64,000 nucleotides of DNA from Sphingobacteriales bacterium. Its GTDB lineage: Bacteria > Bacteroidota > Bacteroidia > Chitinophagales > UBA2359. Shown here piece by piece: positions 1 through 8,667 of the stretch; the stretch's first letter is position 1; every line of letters starts with the position of its first letter. Position numbers and translations under genes: made by a program. Below the pieces are notes generated by a model. The model had not been told where the DNA came from, searched no databases, and saw only the letters and a list, made by a program, of their open reading frames with translations. The stretch spans positions 1,628,004 through 1,692,003 of the forward strand of contig JADJJT010000001.1 of NCBI GenBank assembly GCA_016706405.1. The letters are read 5' to 3'.

Positions 1-1506
1 GCCTTTAAGCATTACCTTGGAACACATACCAATGCCATTGCAACAGATGCAGATGATAAAACGGAAGAAGTAAAATGGCACGATATTGCCCCGGTTGGCA
101 AAATGGATTTGGTAGTGGATTTAAATTTCCGGATGGATTCATCAGCACTCTATTCAGATATTGTGTTGCCAGCCGCTTCATGGTATGAAAAAACTGACTT
201 GAACAGTACCGACCTGCACTCTTTCATCCACCCGCTTGGGCAAGCTGTTGCGCCGGTTTGGGAATCAAAAACCGACTGGGATATTTTCAAACTTATTACC
301 AAAGCAACCAGCGAATTGGCAAAAACTCATTTTTCTGAATTGCAGACCGATATTGTGATGACACCATTATCGCACGATTCTAAAGATGAAATTTCGCAAC
401 CCAATATCAAAGATTGGTTTAAAGGGGAATGTGAGCCAGTTCCGGGAAAATCAATGCCTAAATTTACCGTGGTAACTCGCGATTATACCCAGCTTTATGA
501 GAAATTTATTACCCTGGGCGAAGGTATCCGCGAAAAAGGATTGGGTGCGCATGGCAACCATTATTTCTGCCAAGAAGAGTACGATGAAATGTGCGTTTCG
601 CATCATTTCCCAAAAAGAAAATACGGCGACAAAGTTTTACCAAGTATCCAAGAAGATGAATGGGCAGCTAATGCAGTATTGCATTTATCTACCCTTGCCA
701 ACGGCAAATTGAATGTAGAGGCTTACAAAAATATGGAAAAGAAAACCGGACTTGTATTAGCTGACTTGGGTGAAGGAAGCAAAGACCTTAGGTTGCGTTA
801 CACCGACCTTTCTGCTCAGCCGCGCAGGTATAATACCTCGCCTTTATGGTCCGGATTGATGAACAACGGCAGGGCTTATGCAGCCTACACCTATAATGTA
901 GAGAGGTTAGTTCCGTGGAGAACACTTACCGGCCGCCAGCATTTTTATCTTGACCAAGAATTGTACATCGCTTACGGCGAGCATTTGCCAACTTACAAAC
1001 CGGCCCCAAGACCCGAAGTATATGGCGATTTGCGCGAAACATGGAAGAAAGGAAAAGCTCTGGCGCTCAATTATATTACACCACACGGCAAATGGCATAT
1101 TCACTCTACCTATATGGAAAATTTAAGGATGCTAACTTTGTCTCGGGGTATTGAGCCTTGCTGGCTTAGCGAAGTTGATGCCGAAACATTAGGCATCAAA
1201 GACAACGACTGGGTAGAAGTTCACAATGACCACGGAGTTTATGTTACCCGTGCGGTTGTGAGTTCCAGAATTGCGCCGGGAATGTGTATTGTGTATCACG
1301 TTCCGGAAAGAACAATCGTTCCCAAATCGCAATTGCGGGGAAGGCGCGGCGGCGGACACAATAGTGTTACCCGCACGCACTTGAAGCCAAACTACTTAAA
1401 TGGTGGCTACGGGCAATTCTCTTACCACTTTAACTATTGGGGGCCAATTGCACCAAACCGCGACTCTTATGTAATAGTACAAAAGATGGAAAAATTGGAA
1501 TGGTAA
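1..1506 (+). CDS. narG: Respiratory nitrate reductase alpha subunit NarG, C-terminal part
   Basis: This is the last 501 residues of the molybdenum-containing catalytic subunit that reduces nitrate to nitrite. The reading frame is open to the first base of the window, so the 5' end lies outside; full-length NarG is about 1,200 residues. The family stretch GKMDLVVDLNFRMDSSALYS followed by DIVLPAASWYEK is characteristic of NarG and related Mo-bisPGD enzymes. The C-terminal molydopterin-dinucleotide-binding region is present (ITPHGKWHIHSTY, EVDAETLGIKDNDWVEV). narH, narJ and narI follow on the same strand, with a 53-bp gap to narH, which gives the canonical narGHJI order. Identity is secure; the missing N-terminus means the [4Fe-4S] FS0 ligands cannot be checked. 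Confidence 0.96.
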   Translation, partial: AFKHYLGTHTNAIATDADDKTEEVKWHDIAPVGKMDLVVDLNFRMDSSALYSDIVLPAASWYEKTDLNSTDLHSFIHPLGQAVAPVWESKTDWDIFKLITKATSELAKTHFSELQTDIVMTPLSHDSKDEISQPNIKDWFKGECEPVPGKSMPKFTVVTRDYTQLYEKFITLGEGIREKGLGAHGNHYFCQEEYDEMCVSHHFPKRKYGDKVLPSIQEDEWAANAVLHLSTLANGKLNVEAYKNMEKKTGLVLADLGEGSKDLRLRYTDLSAQPRRYNTSPLWSGLMNNGRAYAAYTYNVERLVPWRTLTGRQHFYLDQELYIAYGEHLPTYKPAPRPEVYGDLRETWKKGKALALNYITPHGKWHIHSTYMENLRMLTLSRGIEPCWLSEVDAETLGIKDNDWVEVHNDHGVYVTRAVVSSRIAPGMCIVYHVPERTIVPKSQLRGRRGGGHNSVTRTHLKPNYLNGGYGQFSYHFNYWGPIAPNRDSYVIVQKMEKLEW

Positions 1507-1559
1507 TTGGGTTAAATCCCCAAAAAAGTAATTTTTAAATTTTAAACTCGATAAATAAT

Positions 1560-3110
1560 ATGGACGTTCGTTCACAAATATCAATGGTGTTTCACCTCGA
1601 CAAGTGTATCGGTTGTCACACTTGCTCTATAGCGTGTAAAAATATCTGGACTGACCGCAAAGGCGCAGAATACATGTGGTGGAATAATGTCGAAACAAAA
1701 CCCGGTACTGGCTACCCAACAAAATGGGAAGACCAGGGCATTTACAAAGGCGGCTGGGAAAAGAACGGCAACACTATAAACCTGAAAGGCGCAGGCAAAC
1801 TGCGCGGATTGGTTAATATTTTTCACAACCCTAACCTACCGGTAATTGACGACTATTATGAACCGTTTACTTACCGCTATCTCGACCTTATTGAGTCGCC
1901 CGAAATGGATGACCAGCCATCGGCACGCCCTATCTCATTAATTACCGGAAAACCCATTGATATTAAAATGGGTCCCAACTGGGATGATGACCTTAGCGGT
2001 ACGCCCGACTACGCCCGCCAAGATCCGAACTTTAAAAACCTTACTCCTGCCGAACAGGAAGTAATGTTTCAATTAGAAAGAATGGCCTTTTTCTATTTGC
2101 CTCGTATTTGCAATCACTGTCTTAATCCGGCATGTGTTGCTGCTTGCCCTTCGGGGGCTATTTATAAAAGGGGCGAAGATGGCGTAGTACTCATTAATCA
2201 GGAAGTGTGCAGGGCGTGGAGAATGTGTGTAACCGCCTGCCCCTACAAAAAATCATATTATAACTGGCATACCGGAAAGTCTGAAAAGTGTATTCTGTGC
2301 TTCCCGCGTCTTGAAGCAGGACTTGCCCCCGCTTGTATGCACTCTTGCGTTGGTAGAATTCGCTACCTCGGAGTTTTGCTATATGATGCTTCTAAACTTG
2401 AGACGGCAGTAAAGGCCGATGAAGCTAATTTGATTAGCAGCCAGCTTGATATGATACTTGACCCGTTTGATGAAGAAGTGATACAAGCCGCAAAAAGAAA
2501 TGGTGTTGCCGACAGTACCATAAGAGCCGCGCAGTTTTCGCCTGTTTACAAATATGTGAAAGAATGGAAACTTGCCCTGCCTTTGCATCCCGAGTTTCGC
2601 ACCATGCCAATGTTGTTTTATGTACCACCATTGTTGCCGGTAATGGCGTCACTTAAACAGGTTGACAATAGCGCACAGGCCGAGAAAATGAACCCTATTG
2701 CCAAATATTGGGACGACAACTGGCTTTACGATACCAGCACAAAAGAACTGTTTGGCACACTTGACCAAGTGCGTTTCCCATTGAAATATCTTGCAAGTAT
2801 GTTCAGTGCAGGCGACGAGTCGCTTATCAAAGACAAATGGAAAAAACTGATGGCAGTTCGTATCCACCGCAGACAGGTTACCGTTGGCGATATAACACCA
2901 GAGCGTGCAAATGAAGCCTTGCGCGAAGCCGGACTAACCGCTGAGCAGGCAGAAGGAATTTTTTACCTTACCGCATTGGCCAAATTTGACGACCGTTTTG
3001 TAATTCCACCGGCACACCGCGAGCAAGCCGTTGAAATGCTCGAATTTACCGGCGACACTAAAGGTGACACAGGATTTGGATTTACCCTAAAACCAACAAG
3101 AGGCGCGTAA
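1560..3110 (+). CDS. narH: Respiratory nitrate reductase beta subunit NarH
   Basis: NarH is the iron-sulfur electron-transfer subunit that passes electrons from NarI haems to NarG. Four cysteine groups are visible: C16/C19/C22/C26, C184/C187/C192/C196, C217/W220/C223/C227 and C244/C247/C259/C263. The Trp at position 220 in place of a Cys is the hallmark of the [3Fe-4S] centre in NarH, and the spacing matches the classical enzyme. The length of 516 residues is normal. The start ATG is the first possible one and gives the expected N-terminus with the first cysteine at residue 16. It sits between narG and narJ (14-bp gap to narJ), so it is almost certainly cotranscribed. Confidence 0.97.
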   Translation: MDVRSQISMVFHLDKCIGCHTCSIACKNIWTDRKGAEYMWWNNVETKPGTGYPTKWEDQGIYKGGWEKNGNTINLKGAGKLRGLVNIFHNPNLPVIDDYYEPFTYRYLDLIESPEMDDQPSARPISLITGKPIDIKMGPNWDDDLSGTPDYARQDPNFKNLTPAEQEVMFQLERMAFFYLPRICNHCLNPACVAACPSGAIYKRGEDGVVLINQEVCRAWRMCVTACPYKKSYYNWHTGKSEKCILCFPRLEAGLAPACMHSCVGRIRYLGVLLYDASKLETAVKADEANLISSQLDMILDPFDEEVIQAAKRNGVADSTIRAAQFSPVYKYVKEWKLALPLHPEFRTMPMLFYVPPLLPVMASLKQVDNSAQAEKMNPIAKYWDDNWLYDTSTKELFGTLDQVRFPLKYLASMFSAGDESLIKDKWKKLMAVRIHRRQVTVGDITPERANEALREAGLTAEQAEGIFYLTALAKFDDRFVIPPAHREQAVEMLEFTGDTKGDTGFGFTLKPTRGA

Positions 3111-3124
3111 ATAAAATAGAAATT

Positions 3125-3787
3125 ATGAAGAACATTAATCATTATGCCATACTGGCAGATTTGTTTGAATATCCCGGTCCGGATTTTCCGGATAAAGTAA
3201 TGAAAGCACAAGAGGTGCTAAATGAAAAATATCCGGATGCTGCTAACTTACTTCAGCCCTTTACCGAGTTTATTTCAAAAGCAACCTACCGCGAGCGCGA
3301 AGAACTGTTTACCCGCTCTTTCGATGTGCAGGCAGTTACTACGCTTGATTTGGGCTATGTGGTTTTTGGTGAAGATTACAAAAGAGGAGAGCTATTAGTA
3401 AACCTTAACCGGGAACACCGCGATGCCGGAAACGACTGCGGTACAGAACTTGCCGACCACCTTACCAATATACTGCGACTATTGCCGAAGATGAAAGAGG
3501 AAGCAATTCGCAACGAGTTGGTAGAGAAAGTGCTTGCATCTGCCGTAAGAAAGATGGTAACTGATTTTGACCCGAAAAATATTGAAGAAAAAGAAAAGGT
3601 GTATAAAAAACACCACAAAACACTGATAGAAAAATCGGAAAATCATTACACCGTTTATCAAAACACATTGATGGCACTTTATAGCGTTTTAAAAACAGAC
3701 TTCGACCTTGTTGAGCCGGAGAACAAACAAGAAACCTCTGAATTTTTAAAATATGTTTACACAGAAATAGAACTTGAAAAAGATTAA
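3125..3787 (+). CDS. narJ: Nitrate reductase assembly chaperone NarJ
   Basis: NarJ is a cytoplasmic TorD-family chaperone that helps insert the Mo cofactor and FS0 cluster into NarG before membrane attachment. It is not part of the final enzyme. The N-terminus (LADLFEYPGPDFPDKV) and the helical body with LGYVVFGEDYKRGELL match NarJ, where the family usually has an L-x-x-E/F-H-V-[HFY]-G-[ED]-S-R-x-R-G-x-A-M stretch. At 220 residues it is of typical size. Its place between narH and narI is the standard order. The C-terminus is charged and lysine-rich. No oddities are seen. Confidence 0.93.
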   Translation: MKNINHYAILADLFEYPGPDFPDKVMKAQEVLNEKYPDAANLLQPFTEFISKATYREREELFTRSFDVQAVTTLDLGYVVFGEDYKRGELLVNLNREHRDAGNDCGTELADHLTNILRLLPKMKEEAIRNELVEKVLASAVRKMVTDFDPKNIEEKEKVYKKHHKTLIEKSENHYTVYQNTLMALYSVLKTDFDLVEPENKQETSEFLKYVYTEIELEKD

Positions 3788-3813
3788 AAACTTAACAACT
3801 AAATCTCATAAAA

Positions 3814-4554
3814 ATGGATGGATTAATTAACGCACTAAACAATTTTCTACTAATCGGCTTGCCGTACATGGCTTTGCTGGTGTTTTTGGTAGGCTCTATT
3901 TACAAATATACCCAGGTAAAATTCCAGTATTCATCGCTGTCGTCTCAGTTCTTAGAAGGAAGACAACTGTTTTGGGGTTCGGTGCCGTTTCACTGGGGAA
4001 TTCTCATTCTGTTTTTCGGACACCTGACGGCGTTCCTAATCCCCCGACAAGTATTATTGTGGAACAGCCATCCGGTTCGGCTAATTGTTATAGAGGTGGC
4101 CGCATTCATTTTTGCCATTGCGGTGCTCATCGGCCTAATCAATTTGTTTACCCGCCGAACAACCAGCGACCGAGTAAAAATGGTAACAAGCAAAATGGAT
4201 ATTTTTATCGAGTTGTTACTAATCGCGCAGGTAATTACCGGACTATGGGTTGCCTATAATTTCCGCTGGGGTTCGTCTTGGTTTGCTTCGGTACTGACAC
4301 CTTATTTGTGGTCAATTTTTAAACTACAGCCCGACACCGCCGCCGTGGCAGCACTTCCATGGGTAATTAGGCTGCACATAGCCGGGGCTTATCTTATTGT
4401 CCTTTTGATTCCGTTCTCAAGGCTTACCCACTTCTTGGTTTACCCTTTAAATTATTTGTGGAGACCATACCAGCAGGTAATGTGGTATTGGAACAGAAAA
4501 CAAGTGCGAAGCTCGGATACCAAATGGACAATGCAAAGGCCAAAAAACAACTGA
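3814..4554 (+). CDS. narI: Respiratory nitrate reductase gamma subunit NarI
   Basis: NarI is the membrane cytochrome b subunit that oxidises quinol and anchors NarGH at the inner membrane. About five hydrophobic segments are visible. The four histidines expected to bind the two haems b are H60 and H70 (VPFHWGILILFFGH) and H188 and H206 (RLHIAGAYLIVL, SRLTHFLVYPL). At 246 residues it is slightly longer than classical NarI. It lies 26 bp after narJ. Together with narG, narH and narJ it makes a complete membrane-bound nitrate reductase operon. Confidence 0.95.
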   Translation: MDGLINALNNFLLIGLPYMALLVFLVGSIYKYTQVKFQYSSLSSQFLEGRQLFWGSVPFHWGILILFFGHLTAFLIPRQVLLWNSHPVRLIVIEVAAFIFAIAVLIGLINLFTRRTTSDRVKMVTSKMDIFIELLLIAQVITGLWVAYNFRWGSSWFASVLTPYLWSIFKLQPDTAAVAALPWVIRLHIAGAYLIVLLIPFSRLTHFLVYPLNYLWRPYQQVMWYWNRKQVRSSDTKWTMQRPKNN

Positions 4555-4613
4555 TTAGTTAAATTGAATGGAATTTTGTGTTGTGAAGAATATTGAATTT
4601 GAGCAAAGATTTT

Positions 4614-5078
4614 ATGATAGTTCAAACGCTGCTTTTAAATATTGTTGCCGATTTGGAACTGACAGCTTCTCAGGCAGTCAAGTTTATTCTGATGCTAATT
4701 CTTTTAGCCGCAGCGACTCTTAATGTTTACAAAGCCTATAAGGCAAACACAGCACAAAAGAAAACGATAAAAATAGGTATAGCAGCCATCCTTATTTTAA
4801 TTATACTCCCCATTAAAAGGTGGTATGATATTGAGGGCGATTTGCTTAACCACCCCGAATACACCACTGGTGTTACGATTAATTATTGTGACGAATTTGC
4901 CAAGGGTGCCGCTGTTGAGTTTTCGTATGAAGTAGATGGAGTGGAGTATCGCAATTGCAATGCCTATCATCCCGTTCCAAAGGAACAAATAATTTTTTCC
5001 GGAGGAAAATATGCCGTGCGATACTCTAAAAAATATCCGGATAAAGGACGAATGGATTTTAAACAACCGGTTCCTTAG
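4614..5078 (+). CDS. Small membrane-anchored protein of unknown function
   Basis: I do not recognise a named family with certainty. The frame can be extended to a TTG at 4593, but the ATG at 4614 gives a natural N-terminus (154 residues). Two hydrophobic stretches (about residues 20-40 and 51-66) are followed by a soluble domain that is probably extracytoplasmic. That domain ends with a GGKYAVRYSKKYPDKGRMDF stretch, a type seen in DUF3592-like and other Bacteroidota membrane proteins. It lies 59 bp after narI on the same strand and before carbonic anhydrase. It may be transcribed with narGHJI, but nothing ties it to nitrate respiration. Confidence 0.7.
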   Translation: MIVQTLLLNIVADLELTASQAVKFILMLILLAAATLNVYKAYKANTAQKKTIKIGIAAILILIILPIKRWYDIEGDLLNHPEYTTGVTINYCDEFAKGAAVEFSYEVDGVEYRNCNAYHPVPKEQIIFSGGKYAVRYSKKYPDKGRMDFKQPVP

Positions 5079-5160
5079 CCGTAGTTTAAAAAAATAGTAG
5101 ATCCAAAAATTATACTGCTTAATCGCAAAAACACGCAAGTATTAAGGCAGATGAAATTGC

Positions 5161-5193
5161 TTTGCTTATGATTTTGTATTTCTTTTAACTTTA
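5161..5193 (+). promoter_or_regulatory. Candidate Bacteroidota-type promoter upstream of carbonic anhydrase
   Basis: TTTG at 5161-5164, then a 21-bp spacer and TAACTTTA at 5186-5193. This fits the Bacteroidota consensus (TTTG, 19-21 bp, TAnnTTTG) with one mismatch in the -7 element. A start of transcription near 5199 would leave a short leader before the ATG at 5217. Confidence 0.45.
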
Positions 5194-5216
5194 GTAATCT
5201 AAAATATTGAAAGTGA

Positions 5217-5849
5217 ATGACAGAAAGCTATCAAAAATTACTGCGCAATAACCAAGAATGGGCCGCCGAAAAATATGCAGCAGATGGCGACTATTTTAAT
5301 AATCTTGCAAAAGGGCAGTCTCCGGAATATTTGTGGATAGGTTGCTCAGACAGTCGTGTTTCGGCCAATGAAGTTACGCAAACACAGCCAGGTGAAATTT
5401 TTGTGCATCGAAATATTGCCAACGTAGTAATTCAGACAGATATGAATCTGCTTAGTGTACTGTATTTCGCTGTTGATATTTTGCGCGTGAAACATGTAAT
5501 TATTTGTGGACATTATGGCTGCGGAGGTGTAAATGCCGCCATGCAAAACAGAGATTTCGGTTTTGTGAACAATTGGTTGCGCAGTATCAAAGAGGTATAT
5601 GTCAAACACAAAAAAGAATTGGAAGCTATTAAGGATTTGAAAAGCAGAGAGAGGCGGCTGGTAGAATTGAATATAATTGAGCAAACCAACAACCTCGCAA
5701 AAACGCGCATTGTGCAACGCGCATGGAAAAAAGGCTCACTCCAAATACACTCGTGGGTTTTTGATTGCAAGATAGGGTTGATAAAAGAGTTGAATAACAA
5801 GGTAAGCTCCCTGCAAGATGTGGAGCCTATATTCAGATATGAATTATAA
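5217..5849 (+). CDS. Beta-class carbonic anhydrase
   Basis: The enzyme interconverts CO2 and bicarbonate in the cytoplasm. The zinc ligands of beta-carbonic anhydrases are present: C43 in IGCSDSR, H99 and C102 in CGHYGCGG, with the catalytic D45-R47 pair. The length of 210 residues is normal for the bacterial Can/CynT group. The ATG at 5217 follows a plausible promoter at 5161-5193. It is followed at 48 bp by the nitrate transporter gene and then by a TDT-family channel, all on the same strand, so it is probably the first gene of a transport operon. Placement here suggests bicarbonate or pH balance linked to nitrate respiration, which is inference. Confidence 0.93.
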   Translation: MTESYQKLLRNNQEWAAEKYAADGDYFNNLAKGQSPEYLWIGCSDSRVSANEVTQTQPGEIFVHRNIANVVIQTDMNLLSVLYFAVDILRVKHVIICGHYGCGGVNAAMQNRDFGFVNNWLRSIKEVYVKHKKELEAIKDLKSRERRLVELNIIEQTNNLAKTRIVQRAWKKGSLQIHSWVFDCKIGLIKELNNKVSSLQDVEPIFRYEL

Positions 5850-5897
5850 AAATAAATATCTGCAATAATTCTAAATTAAAATTAAAAATAAACATCT

Positions 5898-7415
5898 ATG
5901 GAAACTAAAGAAAATAATATTTCAAACCGCATTTTGTTTCTTAGCACACTATCTTTCATAGTTTGCTTTGCCGCCTGGATGCTGAATGGCGTTTTAGTAA
6001 CCTACCTTGTCAATAATGGAATTTTCAAATGGAGTCCTGTTCAAATTGGCTGGCTACTCGGTGTTCCGGTGTTGGTGGGTTCTATTTTTCGTTTGCCGGT
6101 AGGAATAATAACTGACAAATTTGGAGGAAAATGGGTTATGGGGGTTCTTCTAATATTTTGTGCCGTACCTATGTTTTTTTTATCGCAAGCTAATGATTTT
6201 AACTCATTTCTGCTTTTAAGCTTTGGTTTCGGGTTGGCAGGAAGTATTTTTGCCGCAGGTGTGGCTTACATTTCTCTTTGGTATTCAAAAGAAAAGCAAG
6301 GTACAGCCTTAGGTATTTTTGGTGTAGGTAATTCAGGGGCTGCGCTAACCACTTTGTTTGCGCCTACGCTACTCAATCAATTAACCGAACATGGGAAAAA
6401 CCCTGATGGATGGCGAACCTTACCCCAACTTTATGCAGCCGTATTGGTAGCAATGGCTATTGTTTTTCTACTCCTGACGAAAAATAAAAAACCGCCTGAA
6501 ATTAAAACCATGGCACAGCGATTAGCTCCATTAAAAGAGGTGCGGGTATGGCGCTTTGGCCTGTATTATTTTTTTGTATTCGGAAGCATTGTTACTTTGG
6601 CGCAGTGGCTTATTCCATATTACGTGAACATCTATTCTCTATCCATAGTAACTGCTGGTATGATGGTTTCGGCTTTCAGTTTACCTGCCGGATTAATTCG
6701 GGCTTTTGGTGGCTGGCTTTCCGACAAGGTAGGAGCACGTACCGTTCTTCTCTGGGTTTTTGGCGTAAGTATTGTATGTTTGATTTTCCTTTTCCCTCCA
6801 CGGATGGAAATCAGAGCGCCAGGCCAAGGTATTATGGCAGGTGTGCAAGGTACCGTTACGGCTGTTTCTGAGACGGAGATTGTAATTGACGATACAAGAT
6901 ATGCACTGCAAGCCAAAAACGACGGGTCATCTCAAACAGAAATACGTTTGGGGATACATCATGATAGTGAAAATGATTTTACTCCCTTGCCTACTTCTTC
7001 TTTTTGGCAAGAACCGCAGGTGAAAGTGGGAGATACCGTAGCAAAAGGACAATTGCTTGCCAAAGGATATACACATATCTACTTTCAGGCAAACAAGTGG
7101 ATACTTTTTACTTTAATTTTTATTCTGGGAATTATGATGGGTATTGGAACTGCTGCCGTTTTTAAACACATCTCAGATTATTATCCTACCAGTATAGGAA
7201 CAGTAGGGGGTATTGTAGGCGTGATAGGCGGTATTGCCGGATTTATAAACCCTATCCTCTTCGGTTATCTACTTAAAGGAACAGGAATATGGACTTCTTG
7301 CTGGATATTTCTTGCCGTTGTGGCCGCTCTTTGTATCATCTTCCAAAGTTTTGCCATTAAAGCAGCTAAATTATCAGAAGCACAAAGAAATGAAATTGCC
7401 AAAAGATTGCAATGA
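5898..7415 (+). CDS. narK: NarK-type nitrate/nitrite transporter (MFS) with a periplasmic insert
   Basis: This is a major facilitator superfamily protein with 12 predicted membrane segments. The nitrate-transporter signature glycines are seen in TM5 (GVGNSGAALTTLFAP) and TM11 (GTVGGIVGVIGGIAGF). It should import nitrate or exchange nitrate for nitrite across the inner membrane. Between TM9 and TM10 (about residues 300-396) there is an insert of about 95 residues. With a cytoplasmic N-terminus it falls on the periplasmic side. The insert begins with GIMAGVQGTVTAVSETEIVI and ends with VKVGDTVAKGQLLAKG, a pattern typical of biotinyl/lipoyl-like barrel-sandwich folds. The normal loop is only a few residues. 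It sits between carbonic anhydrase and a TDT channel gene and is downstream of narGHJI. Confidence 0.92.
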   Translation: METKENNISNRILFLSTLSFIVCFAAWMLNGVLVTYLVNNGIFKWSPVQIGWLLGVPVLVGSIFRLPVGIITDKFGGKWVMGVLLIFCAVPMFFLSQANDFNSFLLLSFGFGLAGSIFAAGVAYISLWYSKEKQGTALGIFGVGNSGAALTTLFAPTLLNQLTEHGKNPDGWRTLPQLYAAVLVAMAIVFLLLTKNKKPPEIKTMAQRLAPLKEVRVWRFGLYYFFVFGSIVTLAQWLIPYYVNIYSLSIVTAGMMVSAFSLPAGLIRAFGGWLSDKVGARTVLLWVFGVSIVCLIFLFPPRMEIRAPGQGIMAGVQGTVTAVSETEIVIDDTRYALQAKNDGSSQTEIRLGIHHDSENDFTPLPTSSFWQEPQVKVGDTVAKGQLLAKGYTHIYFQANKWILFTLIFILGIMMGIGTAAVFKHISDYYPTSIGTVGGIVGVIGGIAGFINPILFGYLLKGTGIWTSCWIFLAVVAALCIIFQSFAIKAAKLSEAQRNEIAKRLQ

Positions 7416-7446
7416 TGCAAAAACAACAGCTATCTAACTGAATGCG

Positions 7447-8556
7447 ATGAACAATTTTCCTACAAATGCAGGTCATAGTTTTTCTCATCCGGAAAAAAAC
7501 CAACTCATAGCCAATTTGAAGGAGATTATAAAACGTTTAGCTCCGTCCTATTTCGCTATGGTAATGGCTACCGGAATTGTTTCCATCGCATCCGGACTGT
7601 ATAAAATGCCATTGATAGCCATAGGCCTGTTTTGGCTGAATAATTTTGTCTATTTGACTTTGTGTGTTGCATTTGTATTGCGCTTTGTTTTTTTTAGAGC
7701 TGAATTTCTGCATGACTTGTTTGACCACGCCCGAGGCCCCGGTTTTTTTACCACCGTAGCGGCAACCTGCATACTTGGAACACAGTTCATTGCATTGCAA
7801 GAAAATTATGAAGTGGCCGTTGTTTTGTGGCTATTTGCTATTTTGCTTTGGTTAATTATTACTTATACGGTTTTCACTACCTTTACCATTAAAGAAAATA
7901 AACCACCCCTCGAAAAAGGCATCAACGGAGCCTGGCTGCTGGCGGTTGTATCAACGCAGGCGCTCGCTGTTTTGAGCGCCAGATTATCTGACCATTTTGA
8001 CTCGTATAGGCTAATCATCAATTTTTTTGCCCTGTCTATGTGGCTGTGGGGGGGTATGCAGTATATCTGGATGATATCACTTATTTTCTACCGCTACACA
8101 TTTTTTAAATTTTCACCCGCCGATTTATCACCGCCCTATTGGATAAATATGGGCGCTATGGCCATTTCTACCTTAGCCGGCTCGTTGCTGATTACAAATA
8201 CACCACATGCGCCATTTTTATTATCTGTACTGGCATTTCTAAAAGGGTTTACCGTTTTTTATTGGGCAACCGGCTCTTGGTGGATTCCAATGCTTTTCAT
8301 CCTGGCTTTTTGGCGACACCTCTATAAAAGATTTCCTTTAACCTACGACCCGCTGTACTGGGGGGCAGTTTTCCCCTTGGGAATGTACACCGTATGTACC
8401 TATATGATGGCTAAATCGATGGAATTAGAATTTCTGTTGCCTATTCCGGAATACTTTATTTACATCGCGTTGTTTGCGTGGGCGGCTACCTTTATCGGTT
8501 TTATAAGCAATATTACGAGGAAACTTTTTTTGAAAACTCAAGCGGAAAAAGAATAA
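7447..8556 (+). CDS. TDT/SLAC1-family anion channel or transporter
   Basis: The protein has about ten hydrophobic segments and the N-terminal family stretch APSYFAMVMATGIVSIASGL, typical of the tellurite-resistance/dicarboxylate transporter (TDT) family that includes TehA and the plant anion channel SLAC1. At 369 residues it is of normal length. It lies 31 bp after narK and is likely cotranscribed. SLAC1-type channels conduct nitrate and chloride, so a role in moving nitrate or nitrite is a reasonable inference here. Dicarboxylate or sulfite export are alternatives that the sequence does not exclude. Confidence 0.85.
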   Translation: MNNFPTNAGHSFSHPEKNQLIANLKEIIKRLAPSYFAMVMATGIVSIASGLYKMPLIAIGLFWLNNFVYLTLCVAFVLRFVFFRAEFLHDLFDHARGPGFFTTVAATCILGTQFIALQENYEVAVVLWLFAILLWLIITYTVFTTFTIKENKPPLEKGINGAWLLAVVSTQALAVLSARLSDHFDSYRLIINFFALSMWLWGGMQYIWMISLIFYRYTFFKFSPADLSPPYWINMGAMAISTLAGSLLITNTPHAPFLLSVLAFLKGFTVFYWATGSWWIPMLFILAFWRHLYKRFPLTYDPLYWGAVFPLGMYTVCTYMMAKSMELEFLLPIPEYFIYIALFAWAATFIGFISNITRKLFLKTQAEKE

Positions 8557-8667
8557 ATAAAGACGAAACAAAAGGCAGTATTTATTTAAAAAGAGGAGTT
8601 TTGTCGTTTTTCACAAAATAGACCGTTAAAGACCGGATTGATTGTTTGATAAAATAACTTATAACTT

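Noticed and set aside
4593..4613. TTG start extension of the small membrane protein
   Set aside because: An ATG seven codons later gives a more usual N-terminus and the extension adds no conserved residues.
8638..8652. FNR-box-like TTGATTGTTTGATAA upstream of the porin
   Set aside because: The second half is a direct rather than inverted copy of TTGAT, so it does not form the FNR palindrome TTGAT-N4-ATCAA.
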